DNA of 64,000 bases from positions 3,286,001-3,350,000 of the forward strand of contig NZ_CP033966.1 of assembly GCF_003854895.1 (NCBI RefSeq), in the 5' to 3' direction. The position numbers were made by a program, and so were the translations under genes. This document shows positions 48,599 through 58,042 of this stretch, piece after piece (within the stretch, counting starts at the first letter, position 1; every line of letters starts with the position of its first letter). Below the pieces are notes generated by a model that had not been told where the DNA came from, ran no database searches, and worked only from the letters and a program-made list of their open reading frames with translations. The stretch is from Pigmentiphaga sp. H8. GTDB lineage: Bacteria; Pseudomonadota; Gammaproteobacteria; Burkholderiales; Burkholderiaceae_B.

Positions 48599-51500
48599 TC
48601 AGCGCAGGGAATGGACCACCCGCGCCCCATAGCGGGACAGCAGGCCGCGCGCGGCGCGGACTTCCCACAGCTGGTCGCCCCCCTGCACGCGCGCCATCAT
48701 GCGGGCCATCAGCGCCATGTGGTCGGAACTGGGGATGGGGCACGCATAGCGCACCAGGTTGGTCAGCGCGCGCAGCGCCAGCGGCGGGGAGTCCAGCGCG
48801 CAGGCGGTGGCCAACGCCCGCTCCAGCCAGGGGCGGAACACGCTGGCCGGCTGTCCCTGGCGGAACAGTTGCTTGCCCTTGATGCGCTCGAATTCGGACT
48901 GCACGTAGCGCGCCTGGGTTTGCGTGACCTCGCGCAGCCCGTGCGCCGTGGCGTCCAGCCCCGCGCCCACGTCCTCCACCAGGTCGCAGGCGTCGGTCCA
49001 GCGCGCGACCAGCAGCGGCGCGATGCCCTTCATGATGGCGGGAATCCTCTGGACGCAGGAGGCCATCTCCCCCAGCGCCGAGGCATCGCCGCGCACGGCC
49101 TTGACCCAGGCCTCGCTGGTCTCGGCGCAGACGGCCCACAGCGGCGTTCCCATTTCGCGCGCGATCTGCAGCGCCTCGGACGACAGGGTGGCGACCTGGT
49201 CGACCTCGCGGTTCAGGCGGTGCAGCTCGGTGGCCGACACCAGCGCGTACAGCAGCGAATAGCGGTGGCCGATCCGGCGCGCGTGGGCCACCGATTCGCG
49301 CGAGGCCTGCAAGGCATCCTCGACGTGGCCGGTGTGCCAGCAGGCGATGGACAGAACGGCCAGGTTCGTCACGCGGGCGTCCTCGCCCAGGACCAGGTTG
49401 GCCTGCTGAGGCTGGTAGGCCTTGGCGCCGTGTTCGAGATCCGCCACGGCTTCGGCGAAGCGCCCCAGGAAAAAATGGCTGTAGCCCCTGGCGTAATAGG
49501 CGTGGGACAGAAGATTGGGATCCTCGGCGGCGCCCGCCATCCGCAGCAGCGTTTCTGCCAGCGTCAGCGTCATCGAGAAATTGGCCCACGAGCTGGCGCT
49601 GGTCCACAGCCCCCAATAGATCGGGAACAGCCGGGGATCGTCGCCCAGCGGCTGCGCCAGGGTCAGCGCCGACCGGAAGGTCTCCACCGCCTGCTCGGAA
49701 CCGAAGCCGTAGAGCGCGCACAGCTGGATGCCGAACTCCATCCGGATGCGCAGTTCCTCCATGATGGCGTCTATCCCCTCGCCCTGGCGCTCGAACCATT
49801 CCAGGGCGCTGCGGTAGTAGCTGACGGCCTCCCGATAGGCGCACTGCGCGGCCGCCTTGCGCGCCGCCTCGAGCAGGTACTTGACCGCGGGGGCGCGGCT
49901 GCCTGCGCCGGAGTAATGCCAGGCCAGCACCTCGGGACTGCCCTCGGCCAGGCTCGACTCGAGCCGCCGGGCCAGGCGCGCATGCGCCTGGACGCGCGCC
50001 ACCCGCGTCTGCGACTGGTAGGCCGCCTCGCGCAGCAGGGCATGGCGGAAGGTGTAGGTTTTCTCGTCGCAGCGCACGATGATGTTCTGGCGCAGCATGA
50101 TGGCAAGCGCCTCGGCCAGTTCGGCGCGCGGCTCGCCCGTGGCCTCGGCCAGCAGGTCCAGCGTGAAGTCGCCGCCCACCACCGAGGCGAACTGCGCGAC
50201 GTGGCGCGCCCGGCCCACGCTGTCGATGCGGGCCATCAGCAGGTCCTGCAGCGAGGCCGGCAGCGACCAGGGCGCCACCGGGTCGCGCCGTTCCGCCAGC
50301 ACGTCGCGTGTCAGTTCCTCGGCATACAGCGGTATTCCTTCGGAAAGCTTGATGATGTCGCGCAGCAGGTCCGCATCGATGTCCTTGCCCTCGGCCACCG
50401 CGTGGACCAGGTCGACGACCGCGAAATCGTCCATGGGCCCGAGATCGAGATGGTCGACCTCGACCGAGTGCTTCCAGGGCGGCACGAATTCGGGACGGGC
50501 GGTGATCAGCAGCATCCTGTCGGGCAAGGGACACTCCACCAGCAGCGCCAGGACGTCGCGCGTGGACGGATCGGCCCAGTGCACGTCGTCGAAGCAGATC
50601 ACGCCGCCCGGGGGCACCATCACGCGCAGCAGCTCATGGCACAGCGAGCCGATCTCTTCCACGCCGCCGGGCCCGCCCGGCCCCGGCGCGCCCATCTGCG
50701 CCCCGGCCAGCATGCGCTCGCCGATTGCGTCGAGTATGCGCTCCGCGCTTTCAGGCAGGCCGGGCTGCTCGGCGGCCAGGCGCTCGCGCCAGGCGCGCAT
50801 CCAGCGCACGAAGGGATGGTAAGGCATCTGCCTGAGCGCGGACGAGCACTGCAGGACCACGCGCTCGACCTGCAGGGTGTCGCAGAAATGCTCGACCAAA
50901 AAAGACTTGCCGAGTCCCGCCTCGCCCCGCACCAGGCCGACGTAGCCCCCTCCCCGGTGGTACGCATCGACCAGCCGCGCCATTTCCTCGTCCCGCCCGC
51001 AGAACGCTCGCGCCGCCTCCGGCCGTTGCGGGGAACGCTGTCCGCTGACCAGGAACACGTCCACCTCGACCCCGCGGGAACGGTCGGTCAGTTGTCCCGC
51101 CGATTCGGTGCTGTATCCGTCGCCCAGCAGGTGCAGGGTGACGTCGCTCACGGCCACGCCGGATCCCCCGGCCATGGCGCCGAGCTGGAAGGCCAGGCGC
51201 GACACCATGCCGCCGGCGTCGGGCACGTCGTTCTCGGTGGAACTGATGGCGATGCCGGTATGCACGCCCAGGGCCGCGCGCACCGGCAGGTTCGTCGATT
51301 CGTCGCCCCATTGCCGCGACCAGATGCTGTCGTGGCAAAGCAGCGCCGCCGTCACGGCACGCCGCGCGGCGTCTTCCTGCGCGAAGGGATAGCCGAAGTA
51401 GCCCAGCAGGCCGCTGGGCATGCGCACCACGTGCGCGCCGGCGGCCCGCAGCGTGGGCTCGCAACAAGCCATCAGCTGGTGCTGGACCTCGGCGATGTCC

Positions 51501-52342
51501 TCGGGTTCGCCGGTCACCTCGAACTCGCACGACAGCACGGTCAACTGGCGCCGCTCCCCCAGCGGCGCCTGCCGACGCGTGCCGGCCTCGCGGCCCGCGG
51601 CGGGCGTCTCCAGCAACGCGGCCACGGCGGCATCCGGGGCAGCGCCCAGTTCCATGTCGAGCAGGTGGCGATAGCGCTGGAATTCCCGTCTTGCCCGGTC
51701 CAACTGGCCGGCCTTTACCAGCAGGCGCAGCATCTGGTGCCAGGCCGCGTCGTCCAGCGGCGCCACGGCCACCCATTGCTCGGCGCATTCGATGCCGGCC
51801 TGCAGGTTCCCTTCCCGCTCGTGGCTTTCGACCAGCATCCCCAAGGCCTGGAGATAGCGCTGGTGATACTGTTCGCGGCGCATCTGCACCCAATTGCCGA
51901 AATCGGGCGCGTCGTCCAGCTCCAGTCCCTGGAGGAACTCGCCGCGATACAGCGCCACCGCATGGGCGATGCGTTCAGCATCGATGATCGCGCCCATGGC
52001 CAGGGCGCGCTGTTCGCTGTCCAGGACGGACGTGAAGGCCCCCACGTCGGTCCACAGCCCGGCCTCTGCCCGCAGCCGCAGCACGTCGCGGCTGCTTTCG
52101 ATGGCATCGGGCTTGAGCGCGTCTTTCAGCAGGAACAGCATGCGCCGCAGATTCTCCCGGCCGGCCTGCACGCTGGCGTCGGGCCACAGCAGGAAGGCAA
52201 GCGCCTCGCGCGTATGGAAGCCACCCTCCAGCGCCAGGTACGCCAGCAACGCTCTTGCCTTGTTGTAACGAATGGAAAGCGGTCCATCCGCGCTTTCCAT
52301 GGCCAAGGGCCCCAACAGGTACAAAGAGAGCGAAGATCGCAT
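48599..52342 (-). CDS. large SARP-type regulator: BTAD, degenerate cyclase domain, AAA ATPase, TPR
   Basis: A 1247-aa multidomain regulator. Residues 1 to about 90 are a small winged-helix-like N-terminus (LSLYLLGPLAMESADGPL); about 95-245 are the bacterial transcriptional activation domain. Residues about 262-430 are a nucleotide-cyclase-like domain whose two metal-binding Asp positions are E273 (SCEFE) and S310 (MPSGLLGYFG), so catalysis is unlikely. The ATPase has P-loop GEAGLGKS (473-480) and Walker B VICFDD (581-586). The remainder is helical and TPR-like. The ATG at 52342 was chosen over an in-frame TTG seven codons upstream. It precedes the Rieske operon on the same strand and probably senses its substrate. 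Confidence 0.8.
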   Translation of the reverse strand: MRSSLSLYLLGPLAMESADGPLSIRYNKARALLAYLALEGGFHTREALAFLLWPDASVQAGRENLRRMLFLLKDALKPDAIESSRDVLRLRAEAGLWTDVGAFTSVLDSEQRALAMGAIIDAERIAHAVALYRGEFLQGLELDDAPDFGNWVQMRREQYHQRYLQALGMLVESHEREGNLQAGIECAEQWVAVAPLDDAAWHQMLRLLVKAGQLDRARREFQRYRHLLDMELGAAPDAAVAALLETPAAGREAGTRRQAPLGERRQLTVLSCEFEVTGEPEDIAEVQHQLMACCEPTLRAAGAHVVRMPSGLLGYFGYPFAQEDAARRAVTAALLCHDSIWSRQWGDESTNLPVRAALGVHTGIAISSTENDVPDAGGMVSRLAFQLGAMAGGSGVAVSDVTLHLLGDGYSTESAGQLTDRSRGVEVDVFLVSGQRSPQRPEAARAFCGRDEEMARLVDAYHRGGGYVGLVRGEAGLGKSFLVEHFCDTLQVERVVLQCSSALRQMPYHPFVRWMRAWRERLAAEQPGLPESAERILDAIGERMLAGAQMGAPGPGGPGGVEEIGSLCHELLRVMVPPGGVICFDDVHWADPSTRDVLALLVECPLPDRMLLITARPEFVPPWKHSVEVDHLDLGPMDDFAVVDLVHAVAEGKDIDADLLRDIIKLSEGIPLYAEELTRDVLAERRDPVAPWSLPASLQDLLMARIDSVGRARHVAQFASVVGGDFTLDLLAEATGEPRAELAEALAIMLRQNIIVRCDEKTYTFRHALLREAAYQSQTRVARVQAHARLARRLESSLAEGSPEVLAWHYSGAGSRAPAVKYLLEAARKAAAQCAYREAVSYYRSALEWFERQGEGIDAIMEELRIRMEFGIQLCALYGFGSEQAVETFRSALTLAQPLGDDPRLFPIYWGLWTSASSWANFSMTLTLAETLLRMAGAAEDPNLLSHAYYARGYSHFFLGRFAEAVADLEHGAKAYQPQQANLVLGEDARVTNLAVLSIACWHTGHVEDALQASRESVAHARRIGHRYSLLYALVSATELHRLNREVDQVATLSSEALQIAREMGTPLWAVCAETSEAWVKAVRGDASALGEMASCVQRIPAIMKGIAPLLVARWTDACDLVEDVGAGLDATAHGLREVTQTQARYVQSEFERIKGKQLFRQGQPASVFRPWLERALATACALDSPPLALRALTNLVRYACPIPSSDHMALMARMMARVQGGDQLWEVRAARGLLSRYGARVVHSLR

Positions 52343-52708
52343 AGCTTCTGGGATGCCGCGCAATAGAAATCCGAAGGGAATCGCATCGTGGGAAGAAGGC
52401 CCGCCAGGGGCTTCCCAGCTGGCCGCCGCCCCGGCTTGCGGCTCATGCGTGACGCGCCAGGCTGGTGCCGAGCATGCCGGAGTTTTTTTCCTGGTTCTTT
52501 ACACCACTTTAAAGTGATTTAAATACATCATTTATAGACCGCTTTCCAGGGGCTATCGTTCCGTAAATCTTTTCCAATTGAAAAGAATGTCACAATCATG
52601 CGAGTTTGGCATGTGCAACATGTTTCAGTCGGTTTTGCGACCACAAAGGAAAGATCGGACGACCCGCCGGGAACGAGGGAAGTCCCCGCTTCCGGCGGGC
52701 ATGGCCCG
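52343..52708. promoter_or_regulatory. 366-bp AT-rich gap with several small palindromes
   Basis: I see no gene here. It is distinctly AT-richer than its surroundings from about 52480 to 52640. It holds the perfect palindrome CACTTTAAAGTG (52505-52516), CTTTTC/GAAAAG around 5 bp (52569-52585), CATGT/ACATG around 3 bp (52610-52622) and a T7 tract near 52485. It should contain the promoter of the large regulator, transcribed leftward. Confidence 0.5.
52663..52699 (-). terminator. inverted repeat after the MFS gene
   Basis: CCCGCCGG and CCGGCGGG arms enclose 21 bases, 10 bp beyond the MFS stop codon on the minus strand. No T-run follows. A weak terminator candidate. Confidence 0.3.
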
Positions 52709-53950
52709 TCAGTGCGCGCGCCGGGCCTTGGCGGCGATCAGCGCGGCGAAGAAGGCCGCCAGGCAGAACGCAAGAAACGCGCCCAGATAGGGCCCCTGCC
52801 GCAGGCCCGCGTCCAGCATGACGCCGAAGGCGAGCGGCGCCAGCGCCGAGCCCGTGTCCATGCCGGAATAGACCAGTCCGTAGACCGACCCCGTGGCGCC
52901 GCGCGGCGTGACGCGGCGTACCAGCATGTCGCGGGACGGGCCCGCGACGCCCGCGCACAACCCCGCCAGGGCCACGCAGGGCACGGCCGCCGCCGCCGGC
53001 AGCCAGCCCATGGCCAGCAGGGCCAGCAGCGCGCCGGCCGCCACGAAGGACATGCCGACGATGCGCTCGCTGTGGGGGCCGCTGGAAACCAGGAAGCCGC
53101 CCAGCACCATGCCGCAGGCGCCGGCCACCATGTAGCCGGACAGCGCCGTGCTGGCGGTCACGCTGGAGATGCCGTAGATGGATCCCAGGATCGGAATGGT
53201 GTAATTCTGGACCGCCGAGATCGCCACGGACGAGAACATGAAGAACAGGAAGGCGCCCCAGACCACGGGATTGACCAGCAGCGCGCCCAGCGAGGTGCCG
53301 GCCGCGGCCGCTTCCAGGCGGCGGCCGCGGGCCGGCCGGCGCGCCGCCTCCACCGCCAGCAGGCGCCGGCCCACCACCGTCATGGTCAGGATGACCGCTA
53401 CCAGGAGGCCCGCGCCGAAGGCGGCCACGCGCCAGTTGAACAGGTGGGTAAGCGTCGTGATGAATATGGGCGTGGTGGCCCAGCCCAGGTTGCCGGTGAT
53501 GCCGTGCGCGCTGAAGGCATGCCCCAGGCGGGGGTTGCTGACGCGGCGGTTGAGGATGGAGAAATCGACGGGGTGGAAGACCGAGTTGCCGATGCCGGCC
53601 ACCACGGCCCCCGCCATCAGCCAGCCATAGTTGCTGGCCAGGCCCAGCAGCAGGCCCGCCACGACGAAGCAGGCCAGCCCGAACCACAGGACGGGACGCG
53701 CGCCCGCCCGGTCCACCACGAAGCCGGAACTGGCCTGGCCCACGCCCGAGATCGCATAGAACACCGCGACCAGGACCCCCAGTTCGGCGAACCCCAGTCC
53801 GAACTCCGTCGCCAGCGGCGCGAACAGCGAAGGAATCACCAGTTGGAAAAAATGGGAACTGGCATGGGCGATTCCCACCAATCCGATGACCTTCCAGTCG
53901 AGCCTGCGCCGGGCGAACTTCATCCCGGGGGCGGCCAATGCTTGCTGCAC
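52709..53950 (-). CDS. major facilitator superfamily transporter
   Basis: A 413-aa inner-membrane protein with about twelve hydrophobic segments in two halves. Helix 1 region is VIGLVGIAHASSHFFQLVIPSLFAPLA, and the loop 2-3 motif appears as GFVVDRAGARPVLW. The second half starts near VWGAFLFFMFSSVAISAV. It resembles the fosmidomycin-resistance/CynX-like antiporter group, but the substrate is unknown. The GTG at 53950 is used because AGGAGA lies 4 nt upstream; an in-frame GTG at 53971 or ATG at 53923 is also possible. It follows pgsA by 58 bp in the same direction. Confidence 0.82.
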   Translation of the reverse strand: MQQALAAPGMKFARRRLDWKVIGLVGIAHASSHFFQLVIPSLFAPLATEFGLGFAELGVLVAVFYAISGVGQASSGFVVDRAGARPVLWFGLACFVVAGLLLGLASNYGWLMAGAVVAGIGNSVFHPVDFSILNRRVSNPRLGHAFSAHGITGNLGWATTPIFITTLTHLFNWRVAAFGAGLLVAVILTMTVVGRRLLAVEAARRPARGRRLEAAAAGTSLGALLVNPVVWGAFLFFMFSSVAISAVQNYTIPILGSIYGISSVTASTALSGYMVAGACGMVLGGFLVSSGPHSERIVGMSFVAAGALLALLAMGWLPAAAAVPCVALAGLCAGVAGPSRDMLVRRVTPRGATGSVYGLVYSGMDTGSALAPLAFGVMLDAGLRQGPYLGAFLAFCLAAFFAALIAAKARRAH

Positions 53951-54008
53951 GTCGTCTCCTGCTTCTTGCACTGCGGCCTGCGCCGCGAATCCTGCCCCTG
54001 CCGGCGCC

Positions 54009-54578
54009 CTAAGTCGATCGCCGGATGACCGGCCAGGCCCGCTGCAGGTAATACATCATCGACCACACCGTCAGCACGGCGGCGATCTCTATCAGCCGCG
54101 ATCCCCACCACAGCAGGTCGATACCCAATACGCGCCCGCCATACAGCAGGCACGGGATGGCCGTCATTTGCGCCGCGGTCTTGAACTTGCCCAGCCAGTG
54201 CACGGCGACGCTGGTGCTGGCGCCGATCTTGGCCATCCACTCGCGCAGGGCCGAAATGGTGATCTCGCGGCCGATGATGACCAGCGCGATCATGGCGTCG
54301 ACCCGCCCCAGGTTCAGCAGCACGAGCAGCGCCGCGCTGACCATGAGCTTATCGGCCACGGGGTCCAGGAAGGCGCCGAACGAGGAAGTCTGGTTCAGCC
54401 GCCGCGCCAGCCAGCCGTCCAGCCAGTCCGTCAGCGCGGCGAAGATGAACATGCCCGTGGCCACCGCATCGCGCACGGCCGTGGGCAGCACATGCTCCGG
54501 TACGTAGTACACGCTGACGACCAGCGGGATCATGGCGATCCGCACCCAGGTCAGGATAATCGGCAGGTTCAGAGGCAT
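54009..54578 (-). CDS. pgsA: CDP-diacylglycerol--glycerol-3-phosphate 3-phosphatidyltransferase
   Basis: A 189-aa inner-membrane CDP-alcohol phosphotransferase that makes phosphatidylglycerol phosphate, the committed step to phosphatidylglycerol and cardiolipin. The signature D-G-x2-A-R-x8-G-x3-D-x3-D is complete in DWLDGWLARR then FGAFLDPVADK. Four to six membrane segments are visible, with LPIILTWVRIAMIPLVV at the N-terminus. It lies 61 bp after uvrC; a uvrC-pgsA neighbourhood is common in proteobacteria. Confidence 0.95.
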   Translation of the reverse strand: MPLNLPIILTWVRIAMIPLVVSVYYVPEHVLPTAVRDAVATGMFIFAALTDWLDGWLARRLNQTSSFGAFLDPVADKLMVSAALLVLLNLGRVDAMIALVIIGREITISALREWMAKIGASTSVAVHWLGKFKTAAQMTAIPCLLYGGRVLGIDLLWWGSRLIEIAAVLTVWSMMYYLQRAWPVIRRST

Positions 54579-54639
54579 GGTCGAATGCTAACAGGCTACG
54601 GGGAAAAGTTCTCGGGAAGGCTGGGGCTGTGGACAGGCC

Positions 54640-56520
54640 CTAGTGCAATTGCCGGTGGATGCGCTCGGCCAGCTCCAGGGAGATGCCCTCGACGGACGCC
54701 AGGTCCTCCACGCTGGCCGAGACCACCCCGCGCAGGCCGCCGAAGCGCGCCAGCAGACGCTGCCGGCGCTTGGCGCCGACGCCCTCGATTTCCTCCAGCC
54801 GCGACACGTTGCGGGTCTTGGCCCGCCGCGCACGCATGCCGGTGATGGCGAACCGGTGGGCCTCGTCGCGGATCTGCGCGACCAGCATCAACGCGGCCGA
54901 TTCGCCCCCCAGCGCCAGCGGCTCGCGGCCGTCGGCGAAGATCAGCGTTTCCAGGCCGACCTTGCGCCCTTCCCCCTTGGCGACGCCGACCAGCAGGCCG
55001 ATGTCCAGCCCCAGTTCGGCGAATACCTGGCGGGCGATCTCGACCTGCCCCTTGCCGCCGTCGATCAGCACGACGTCGGGCATGATCCCGCCCCCGTCGG
55101 CGATTTTCTCGTAGCGGCGGGTCAGCACCTGCCGCATGGCCGCGTAGTCGTCGCCGCCGGTGATGTCGTCGATATTGTAGCGACGATACTCCTTGGGCTG
55201 CATCGCGTGGTGGTGATAGACCACGCACGAGGCCTGCGTCGCCTCGCCCGCCGTATGGCTGATGTCGAAGCACTCCATGCGCAGGGTTTCCAGCGCGGCC
55301 TCGTCGGCGTCTATGCCCAGCACCTGGGCCAGGGCGGCGGTGCGCGCCTGCTGCGACCCGGCCTCGGCCAGCACGCGCGCCAGCGCCAGTTCGGCGTTCT
55401 TCCTGGCCTGTTCGAGCCAGCTCTTGCGCACGCCCTGCGGCTGCTTGACCAGATTGACCTTCGAGCCGGCCTGCTCCGCCAGCATCGCGACCAGGTCGGC
55501 GTCGGGCAAGGGATGCGACACCACGATGGTGCCGGGCAAGGCGCGGTCGATGTAGTGCTGGGACAGGAAGGCCTCCAGCACCTCGGCGGGCGAATCGCCG
55601 TCGGTATGCGTGGGGAAGAAGGCCTTGTCGCCCAGGTGGCGCCCGCCCCGTATCATCGCCAGGTTCACGCAGACCTTGCCCCCCTGCATGTCGACCGCGA
55701 TCACGTCGGTATCGCCGCTGCCCCCTTCCATGGTCTGCTGGTGCAGCACGCGGGACAGCGCCGACAACTGATCGCGCAGCGTGGCGGCTTCCTCGAAGCG
55801 CATCTCCTGCGACGCGGCGAACATCCGGGTCTCGATGTCGGTCAGCACGGCCTGGGTCTGGCCGCGCAGGAACTGCGTGGCCCGCTCCACGTCCAGCGCG
55901 TAGTCCTCGGGCGAGACCAGGCCTACGCAGGGCCCGGAGCAGCGATGGATCTGATAGAGCAGACAGGGCCGCGAGCGGTTGGCGAAGACGGTGTCCTCGC
56001 AGGTACGCAGGCGGAAGACCTTCTGCAGGATCTGGATGCTTTCGCGCACCGCCCACACGTTGGGGAACGGGCCGAAATACTGGTTGGCGCGATCGGTGGC
56101 CCCGCGGTAGTAGGCGATGCGGGGAAAGGCGTGGCCGCTGACCTTCAGGTAGGGATAGGACTTGTCGTCGCGGAACAGGATGTTGTAGCGCGGCGCCAGC
56201 GATTTGATCAGGTTGTTTTCCAGCAGCAGGGCCTCGGCCTCGGATCGCGTCACGGTGACCTCGACGCGCGTCACCCGGGCCAGCATGTGCGCGATGCGCG
56301 GGCTGCCCACCTGCTTCTGGAAATACGAGGACACGCGCTTCTTCAGGTCGCGCGCCTTGCCGACGTACATCACCTCGCCTTCCGCGTTGATATGCCGGTA
56401 CACGCCCGGCAGGTGCGGAAGCTGCGCCAGGAAGGACTTGATGTCGAAGGCCTCCGGGGCGTCTTGCGGGGCCGCCGGCGTTTCCGGAGCCTGGGTCTCG
56501 TCCTGCTTGTGGCCGGCCAT
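54640..56520 (-). CDS. uvrC: excinuclease ABC subunit C
   Basis: A 626-aa nucleotide-excision-repair nuclease that cuts both sides of a UvrB-marked lesion. The N-terminal GIY-YIG domain is at about 36-115 (PGVYRHINAEGEVMYVGKARDL). The UvrB-binding UVR region is near ETRMFAASQEMRFEEAATLRDQL. The C-terminal RNase H-like nuclease has ECFDISHTAGEATQASCVV and VLIDGGKGQ with the catalytic Asp residues, and the helix-hairpin-helix pair ends the protein (LEEIEGVGAKRRQRLLARFGG). The first about 25 residues are a non-conserved linker. The ATG at 56520 follows a GGAAGG. Confidence 0.97.
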   Translation of the reverse strand: MAGHKQDETQAPETPAAPQDAPEAFDIKSFLAQLPHLPGVYRHINAEGEVMYVGKARDLKKRVSSYFQKQVGSPRIAHMLARVTRVEVTVTRSEAEALLLENNLIKSLAPRYNILFRDDKSYPYLKVSGHAFPRIAYYRGATDRANQYFGPFPNVWAVRESIQILQKVFRLRTCEDTVFANRSRPCLLYQIHRCSGPCVGLVSPEDYALDVERATQFLRGQTQAVLTDIETRMFAASQEMRFEEAATLRDQLSALSRVLHQQTMEGGSGDTDVIAVDMQGGKVCVNLAMIRGGRHLGDKAFFPTHTDGDSPAEVLEAFLSQHYIDRALPGTIVVSHPLPDADLVAMLAEQAGSKVNLVKQPQGVRKSWLEQARKNAELALARVLAEAGSQQARTAALAQVLGIDADEAALETLRMECFDISHTAGEATQASCVVYHHHAMQPKEYRRYNIDDITGGDDYAAMRQVLTRRYEKIADGGGIMPDVVLIDGGKGQVEIARQVFAELGLDIGLLVGVAKGEGRKVGLETLIFADGREPLALGGESAALMLVAQIRDEAHRFAITGMRARRAKTRNVSRLEEIEGVGAKRRQRLLARFGGLRGVVSASVEDLASVEGISLELAERIHRQLH

Positions 56521-56534
56521 GTCCCGCCCTTCCC

Positions 56535-57599
56535 TCAGGCGCCGGCCCGCGCCAGCGCCTGGACCGCCTTGCGGGCCTTGCGATAGGCCGGATCGGCCGT
56601 CAGCGTCTGCCAGTCCCGGGCGGCGAATTTCGGCTTGAGCGAACGGATGCGCGCCACCGAGGCCGGATCCTGGGCCCACTCGAGCCGGCCCAGCAGGTCG
56701 TCCGCCAGGTCGGGCCGGTTGCAGACCAGCACCATGTCGCAGCCCGCGCGCAGCGCGGCCATCGCCCGGCCATGGATGTCGCCCGCCACCGAGGCGCCTT
56801 CCATGGTGAGATCATCGGAGAACACCACGCCGCCGTACTGGAGGCGCTTGCGCAGCACGGTCGTCACCCACTTGCGCGAGAACCCGGCGGGCGATTTGTC
56901 GACCTTCGGATAGATGACGTGCGCCGGCATCACGGCGCCCAGGATGGCGTCGCCCAGCCAGCGATAGGGCTGGGCGTCCTCGCCCAGCACCTCGTCCAGC
57001 GCCCGGTCGTCCACCGGGATTTCATGGTGGGAATCGGCCGCGGCAAAGCCGTGGCCGGGGAAATGCTTGCCGCAGGCGGACATGCCGGCCAGCGCCAGGC
57101 CCTGGATCAGCGCGCGGGCCAGCATGGCCACCACGCGCGGGTCGCGGTGGAAGGAGCGATCGCGGATGACCCGGCTTTCGCCGAAATCCAGGTCCAGCAC
57201 CGGCGTGAAGCTCAGGTCCACGCCGCAGGCCCGCAATTCGGCGGCCAGCACCCGGCCGGTATCGGTCGCCATGCGCATGGCTTCGAGCGGATCGCTTTCC
57301 CACAAGCGGCCCAGGGCGCGCATGGGCGGCAGCGCGGTGAAGCCGTCGCTGCGGAAACGTTGGACCCGTCCGCCCTCGTGGTCGACCGCGATCAGCAGCG
57401 GCTCGCCGCGCGCGGCATGGATGTCGGAGGTCAGCCTGGCCAGTTGCGCCCGGTCGCGGAAATTGCGGGCGAACAGGATCGCCCCGCCCACCAGCGGATG
57501 GCGCAGCCGCTCGGCCTCGGCGGCGGTCAGCTCGAGACCCGCCACGTCCACCATCACGGGGCCGGGGGCAAACGAAGAGGAAGCAAGGGATGCAGTCAT
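56535..57599 (-). CDS. nagZ: beta-N-acetylhexosaminidase NagZ
   Basis: A 354-aa cytoplasmic GH3 enzyme that removes GlcNAc from 1,6-anhydro-muropeptides in peptidoglycan recycling and so affects AmpC induction in other bacteria. It has KHFPGHG (178-184), the flexible catalytic loop with DSHHEIP (189-195), and the nucleophile Asp in SDDLTMEGA (261-269). ATG 57599 is preferred; an in-frame GTG at 57614 would overlap acpS by four bases. It lies 11 bp after acpS and 14 bp before uvrC. Confidence 0.95.
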   Translation of the reverse strand: MTASLASSSFAPGPVMVDVAGLELTAAEAERLRHPLVGGAILFARNFRDRAQLARLTSDIHAARGEPLLIAVDHEGGRVQRFRSDGFTALPPMRALGRLWESDPLEAMRMATDTGRVLAAELRACGVDLSFTPVLDLDFGESRVIRDRSFHRDPRVVAMLARALIQGLALAGMSACGKHFPGHGFAAADSHHEIPVDDRALDEVLGEDAQPYRWLGDAILGAVMPAHVIYPKVDKSPAGFSRKWVTTVLRKRLQYGGVVFSDDLTMEGASVAGDIHGRAMAALRAGCDMVLVCNRPDLADDLLGRLEWAQDPASVARIRSLKPKFAARDWQTLTADPAYRKARKAVQALARAGA

Positions 57600-57610
57600 G
57601 ATCGGATTCT

Positions 57611-58042
57611 TCACGGGCGCCGCGTCTCGACGATGACGTAGGCCGCAACCATGTCGTGTTCGTCGGTCAGCGACACGTGGGCGGCGCCGAAGCGCGCCTC
57701 GTACCAGGTCTTGAGCGGCTCGGCCAGGACCACGATGGGCCGTCCGCCGGGAGCGTTGAGCGTCTGCATGCGGCGCCAGGTCATGGGCATGCGCATGCCC
57801 AGTCCCACGGCCTTGGAAAAGGCCTCTTTGGCGGCGAAACGGGTGGCCAGGAAACGCACGCCGCGCTGCGGGTCGCGGTTCCTGCGCGCGGTGAATTTCG
57901 CGAATTCCTCGGCGCCCAGGATCTTCTGCGCGAAGCGGTCGCCGCGCCGGGCCAGGGCCTGTTCGATGCGCTCGACCCGCAGCAGGTCGATGCCGATGCC
58001 GGCCAGGGCGGGAAGCGCGCCGTCGCGCAGCGACTCGGGCAT
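57611..58042 (-). CDS. acpS: holo-[acyl-carrier-protein] synthase
   Basis: A 143-aa phosphopantetheinyl transferase that moves 4'-phosphopantetheine from CoA to apo-ACP. The Mg-binding IGIDLLRVERIEQ motif (Asp) and the FAAKEAFSKAVGLG motif (Glu and Lys) are clear, and the C-terminus HVSLTDEHDMVAAYVIVE is standard. The start overlaps the pdxJ stop by one base (TGATG), as expected for the common pdxJ-acpS pair. The N-terminus has an extra about 12 residues before the first strand. Confidence 0.96.
   Translation of the reverse strand: MPESLRDGALPALAGIGIDLLRVERIEQALARRGDRFAQKILGAEEFAKFTARRNRDPQRGVRFLATRFAAKEAFSKAVGLGMRMPMTWRRMQTLNAPGGRPIVVLAEPLKTWYEARFGAAHVSLTDEHDMVAAYVIVETRRP

Noticed and set aside
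48611..52366. A 1251-codon open frame on the plus strand opposite the large regulator
   Set aside because: Its translation is rich in Arg/His/Gln/Gly with no domain motifs, as expected for a shadow of a GC-rich gene; the minus-strand frame has clear P-loop, BTAD and TPR features.
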